Of a stretch of 7,200 nucleotides of DNA, positions 4,906 through 7,200 are shown one piece after another. Numbering within the stretch: position 1 is the first letter of the stretch; each line of letters begins with the position of its first letter. Source of the DNA: Desulfobacterales bacterium (GTDB taxonomy: Bacteria > Desulfobacterota > Desulfobacteria > Desulfobacterales > C00003060); contig JAUWMM010000086.1 in the NCBI GenBank assembly GCA_030613145.1, positions 1 to 7,200 on the forward strand. Direction: 5' to 3'. The translations under genes and the position numbers were made by a program. The notes under the pieces are model-generated. The model saw only the letters and a list, made by a program, of their open reading frames with translations. It ran no database searches and was not told the origin of the DNA.

Positions 4906-5733
4906 ATGAGGAAAATTATCCATCTAACGGTTTTATTGGCTGTTGCGCTTTTTCTAAGTATAGGCCTGTGCCCAATAGCACATTCCGATCCGAGCGTGAG
5001 TGGAGGAATAGTGTTGACAAGCAATATGGGAACAAATGACCTTGGGATACCGACAGGACATAGGTTTGACTTGGATGCACGGGGGGTTACTGACCCTCTT
5101 GGCCCTGAAAACGTTCTTGAAGTTATAGCTACTGCCCTGACTGCAGGTCAACCTGACTATAGCTTGTCGGGGTACTTATATTTGTCCGAACCCGAACACT
5201 ACGGCGTGTTTCCTCCGTATTATGGCCAATTAGGACGTTGGAGTATAACAGTGAGGAACCATCAAGAGGAAACCAGTACGCCGCATATCACGAATGAACT
5301 CGACAAACCACTGTTAATTCCATTGGCGGAAAATGTTCAACTCAGTGATAACTCGATAACACCGACTGTTACTTGGGATCCTGTCTTTTTTGATGATGAT
5401 TTAAACCCCACGACTCCTGATATTGAAGTCGATTTTTATAGAGTACGGTTTGAAACAGCTTTATTCAACAGAATCCATATAAGTCCATGGCTAGAAAGCG
5501 AGTACAGCTATATTGTGCCTTATGGAATCCTTCGAGTCGGCCAATTCACCTCCGTTCGTGTCGAGGCATATGATATAGATGAAGAACAAGGAAACGTAGA
5601 AAACAAGTCGAACTCGTTTATTTCTTTTGTACCTGAACCTCTATTTTTGGGAGACATCGATGTTGATCACGATGTGGATGCATCTGATCTCGCTACTTTA
5701 GCAGCAAACTTCGGTAAAATGAAACAGCCTTAG
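4906..5733 (+). CDS. Secreted protein with C-terminal dockerin-like calcium loop (275 aa)
   Basis: The ATG at 4906 is chosen over an in-frame ATG at 4837 because AGGGAGGG (4891-4898) lies seven bases before it and a signal peptide starts there: MRK, hydrophobic residues 7-24, and a likely cut after AHS (residue 27). The mature part has no recognised enzyme domain. Residues 152-224 (TPTVTWDP ... FTSVRVEAYD) look like a beta-sandwich of the fibronectin-III kind. After a VPEP linker, residues 249-270 carry GDIDVDHDVDASDLATLAANFG, a single dockerin/EF-hand-type loop with Asp at the calcium-ligand positions, five residues before the end. True type I dockerins have two such loops; single ones are common on secreted proteins of environmental bacteria and do not imply a cellulosome. 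The gene stands alone between two copies of a long intergenic repeat. Substrate or partner is unknown. Confidence 0.88.
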   Translation: MRKIIHLTVLLAVALFLSIGLCPIAHSDPSVSGGIVLTSNMGTNDLGIPTGHRFDLDARGVTDPLGPENVLEVIATALTAGQPDYSLSGYLYLSEPEHYGVFPPYYGQLGRWSITVRNHQEETSTPHITNELDKPLLIPLAENVQLSDNSITPTVTWDPVFFDDDLNPTTPDIEVDFYRVRFETALFNRIHISPWLESEYSYIVPYGILRVGQFTSVRVEAYDIDEEQGNVENKSNSFISFVPEPLFLGDIDVDHDVDASDLATLAANFGKMKQP

Positions 5734-5777
5734 TTATCAATCAGCAAGATCGGAATCAGAAATGGCCTTTTCCTTTT

Positions 5778-5801
5778 GACCCCATATGTTGTATGGGAGT
5801 C
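5778..5801 (+). terminator. Hairpin after the dockerin-like gene
   Basis: GACCCCATA and TATGGGAGTC pair with one bulge around a 5-nt loop, 45 bases past the stop at 5733. There is no T-run after it, so it is at best a Rho-dependent end or an mRNA 3' stabiliser. Confidence 0.35.
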
Positions 5802-5819
5802 ATCAGTCCCCAGATTGAC

Positions 5820-6115
5820 GATATCTGCAATGAGGCTGGGTTTTTGAAAGTTCCCATTCCTTTTCGGTTTCCTTTTGAAACCATCACGAATGACGGCCCG
5901 CCGTGCTCGCGCCCGCCCGCTGAGACGGGCCTTCGCCGCGCCGAAACGGCTTCGGGCGCGCAGGCGGGCTAACAGCGCGGCTAGTCGCGGCAGGCCTTCG
6001 CCGTGACGTAGCGGCTTCGGCCGCGCAGGCAGGCCCTCACCCTCGGACTTGACAGTTTTTCCGATTTCCGATAGATATCCGAACGTAAGCTGTTATTTTT
6101 TTCAGAATATAGATT
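5820..6115 (+). repeat. Long intergenic repeat, right copy (296 bp)
   Basis: Second copy of the element at 4601-4838, in the same orientation, 1219 bp further on. It is longer because its GC-rich core carries two extra 39-bp modules, at 5931-5969 and 5996-6034; it lacks the 21 bases present at 4687-4707. The core can form several stable hairpins, among them GCGGC-TTCG-GCCGC (6011-6024) with an extra-stable UUCG-type loop. The right arm again contains TTGACA (6050-6055) and ends CAGAATATAGAT. It is not coding. Confidence 0.85.
5931..6034 (+). repeat. Pair of 39-bp hairpin modules inside the right repeat copy
   Basis: Bases 5931-5969 and 5996-6034 are both 39 bp and agree at 33 positions by eye. 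Both start CTTCGCCG, have CGGCTTCGG in the middle and end in CAGGC(G/A)GGC. They are separated by 26 bp (5970-5995) that is present, uninterrupted, at 4733-4758 in the left copy. Each module is therefore a clean insertion relative to that copy, or was cleanly lost there. Confidence 0.8.
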
Positions 6116-6337
6116 GGCAAAAACAATAAACTGGAAGCCTCCCGTTGTCTGTTTCCTGTTCCGTTGGAGATAGAAAATCCTTATGCCCGCCTTCCAGTCG
6201 TCGGTCTGGGGTGATATCTGATTGAATAGACTCCGTCAGGGACGGCCGCCGATGTTAGCACATTGTATTTGTTCTTCGCGTTTTCCAAACGGCATTAGGT
6301 GGGATGTTTGTTTGGAATTTCCTCGGCGAGCCCCACA
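6116..6337. other. Non-coding spacer before the PAS gene promoter
   Basis: No gene is supported on either strand. The only structure seen is a separated perfect inverted repeat, ACTGGAAG (6130-6137) and CTTCCAGT (6191-6198), with 53 bases between the arms. Confidence 0.4.
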
Positions 6338-6365
6338 TTGACATTTCATGCCCTGTAAATATAGT
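6338..6365 (+). promoter_or_regulatory. Sigma-70-type promoter for the PAS sensor gene
   Basis: A consensus TTGACA (6338-6343) is followed after 16 bases by TATAGT (6360-6365), five of six matches to TATAAT. Transcription would start near 6372, giving a leader of about 150 nt before the ATG at 6521. Two copies of TCATCTAA (6372-6379 and 6383-6390), 11 bp apart, lie at the expected start point and could be a regulator site. Confidence 0.6.
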
Positions 6366-6520
6366 GTAATCTCATCTAATTTTCATCTAACATGTTCCCT
6401 TGAGACATGCCCAACTTCAGCTGGAGGGGTCTGTAGGACTGACAAAGGCTCCATGCATAGTTTTCAAAAGTACGTTCTTTTAGAGCCCTTTTTGCCTTTG
6501 ACGCAATTGGAGGAAAGTTG

Positions 6521-7200
6521 ATGACCACCAAACCGACTTATGAAGAGCTCGAACGGAAGGTCCGTGAGTTGGAAAAATTATCTGTCAATAGCAATAGGGC
6601 TGTAGAGGCCGTTCGTGAGAAAGAGGAACTCTTTGGCAATGTGTACAACACTGCGCCTTTAGCGTTTGTCGTTTGGGATTTAGACACTCGCGTAACCGAT
6701 TGGAACGAGAAAGCACATAAAGTCTTTGGTTGGTCCAAGGAAGAGGCTCTAGGGCGCAGTTTTTTTGATTTCTTGATTCCAGAGAAGGAGCGGCCTCATG
6801 TCGAACATGTGGTGAACAATCTTGTCCAAGGTGAACTACCTAGTCATTCAATCAATGACAACCTCACCGAAGATGGACGAATAATCACCTGCGAATGGAA
6901 TAACTCTCCACTTCATGACAAGGAAGGAAATGTAATTGGTGCGATATCTCTCGCATTGGACATCACAGAGCGAAAGCAGTCCGAGGAAGCACTGCGTAAT
7001 AGTGAAGCCACATTGAAGAGTATATTTAGGGCGGCACCGGTAGGCATTGGTCTGGTTAGCAATCGTGTCCTAAAACGGGTTAATGACCGTATCTGCGAAA
7101 TGACCGGGTACTCTCGGAAGGAACTGGTGGATCAAAGCGCACGAATGCTCTACTCGACCGACGAAGATTTTGAGTATGTTGGGATGGAGAAATACGCTCA
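6521..7200 (+). CDS. Multi-PAS signalling protein, C-terminus cut by window edge
   Basis: The ATG follows GGAGG (6509-6513) by seven bases, and 226 codons are open to the window edge. Residues 5-38 form a charged coiled coil (PTYEELERKVRELEKL) of the kind that begins many Desulfobacterota sensor proteins. PAS domain 1 spans about 36-150 (NTAPLAFVVWDLDTRVTDWNEKA, then a PAC-type end GNVIGAISLALDITERK). A linker helix SEEALRNSEATLKSIF leads into PAS domain 2 from about 164 (AAPVGIGLVSNRVLKRVN, MTGYSRKELV). There are no membrane segments in this part, so sensing is probably cytoplasmic. The ligand or cofactor cannot be judged. The output domain lies outside the window: a histidine kinase is most usual, a GGDEF or EAL domain also possible. 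The gene has its own sigma-70-like promoter. Confidence 0.9.
   Translation, partial: MTTKPTYEELERKVRELEKLSVNSNRAVEAVREKEELFGNVYNTAPLAFVVWDLDTRVTDWNEKAHKVFGWSKEEALGRSFFDFLIPEKERPHVEHVVNNLVQGELPSHSINDNLTEDGRIITCEWNNSPLHDKEGNVIGAISLALDITERKQSEEALRNSEATLKSIFRAAPVGIGLVSNRVLKRVNDRICEMTGYSRKELVDQSARMLYSTDEDFEYVGMEKYA

Noticed and set aside
5634..5733. PEP-CTERM sorting signal, suggested by VPEP near the C-terminus
   Set aside because: The VPEP is followed by an acidic calcium-loop segment, not by the transmembrane helix and basic tail that define PEP-CTERM.
5931..6034. CRISPR array or integron attC sites
   Set aside because: There are only two units, each itself palindromic, joined by a segment also present in the other repeat copy, with no cas or integrase gene nearby.
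4601..6115. Composite transposon or insertion sequence pair
   Set aside because: The repeats encode no transposase, and I find no terminal inverted repeats or target-site duplications at their ends.

Overview
The window looks like part of a chromosome from a Desulfobacterota-type bacterium (the former Deltaproteobacteria). This is an inference from three things: the PAS sensor at the right end opens with the KPTYEELERKVRELE-type coiled-coil start common in that group; a GEMM-I cyclic di-GMP riboswitch precedes a surface protein; and sigma-54 type -24/-12 elements recur. The DNA is gene-poor, of moderate GC, and mostly accessory: short unrecognised genes lie between long non-coding stretches.

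Left part (1-2400, minus strand): a secreted protein of 290 residues (2239 down to 1367) has an almost ideal sigma-54 promoter at 2363-2378 and ends at a GC-rich hairpin (1231-1263). Beyond it, still on the minus strand, come a sigma-70-like promoter (1194-1221), a c-di-GMP-I riboswitch aptamer (1090-1178), and a leader in which a 13-nt segment can cover the Shine-Dalgarno (SD) site. The gene they control starts at 1032 and runs off the left edge. It encodes an exported protein with one fibronectin-III-like domain and at least three PKD/REJ-like repeats, probably an adhesin or matrix protein.

Middle (2400-4600): a hairpin-rich intergenic region leads to a 107-residue membrane protein (2868-3191), again behind a sigma-54-like element. 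A 40-residue Cys-containing ORF lies on the minus strand (3425-3547). A two-gene plus-strand unit follows: an 81-residue protein resembling the tail of a histidine-kinase ATPase domain, and a 76-residue Cys-rich protein. A third, weaker sigma-54-like element precedes this pair.

Right part (4600-7200): a secreted 275-residue protein with a C-terminal dockerin-like calcium loop lies between two direct copies of a long intergenic repeat (4601-4838 and 5820-6115). The arms of the repeat are conserved, but its GC-rich core differs by discrete hairpin modules, including two 39-bp modules found only in the right copy. A strong sigma-70-like promoter then leads to a multi-PAS signalling protein that runs off the right edge.

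Taken together, the window holds export and signalling functions: three secreted or surface proteins, one under c-di-GMP control, plus a sensor protein. The strongest leads are the riboswitch-adhesin unit, the three TGGCAT-N5-TTG elements, and the modular hairpin repeat. I do not see a complete new multi-gene system.
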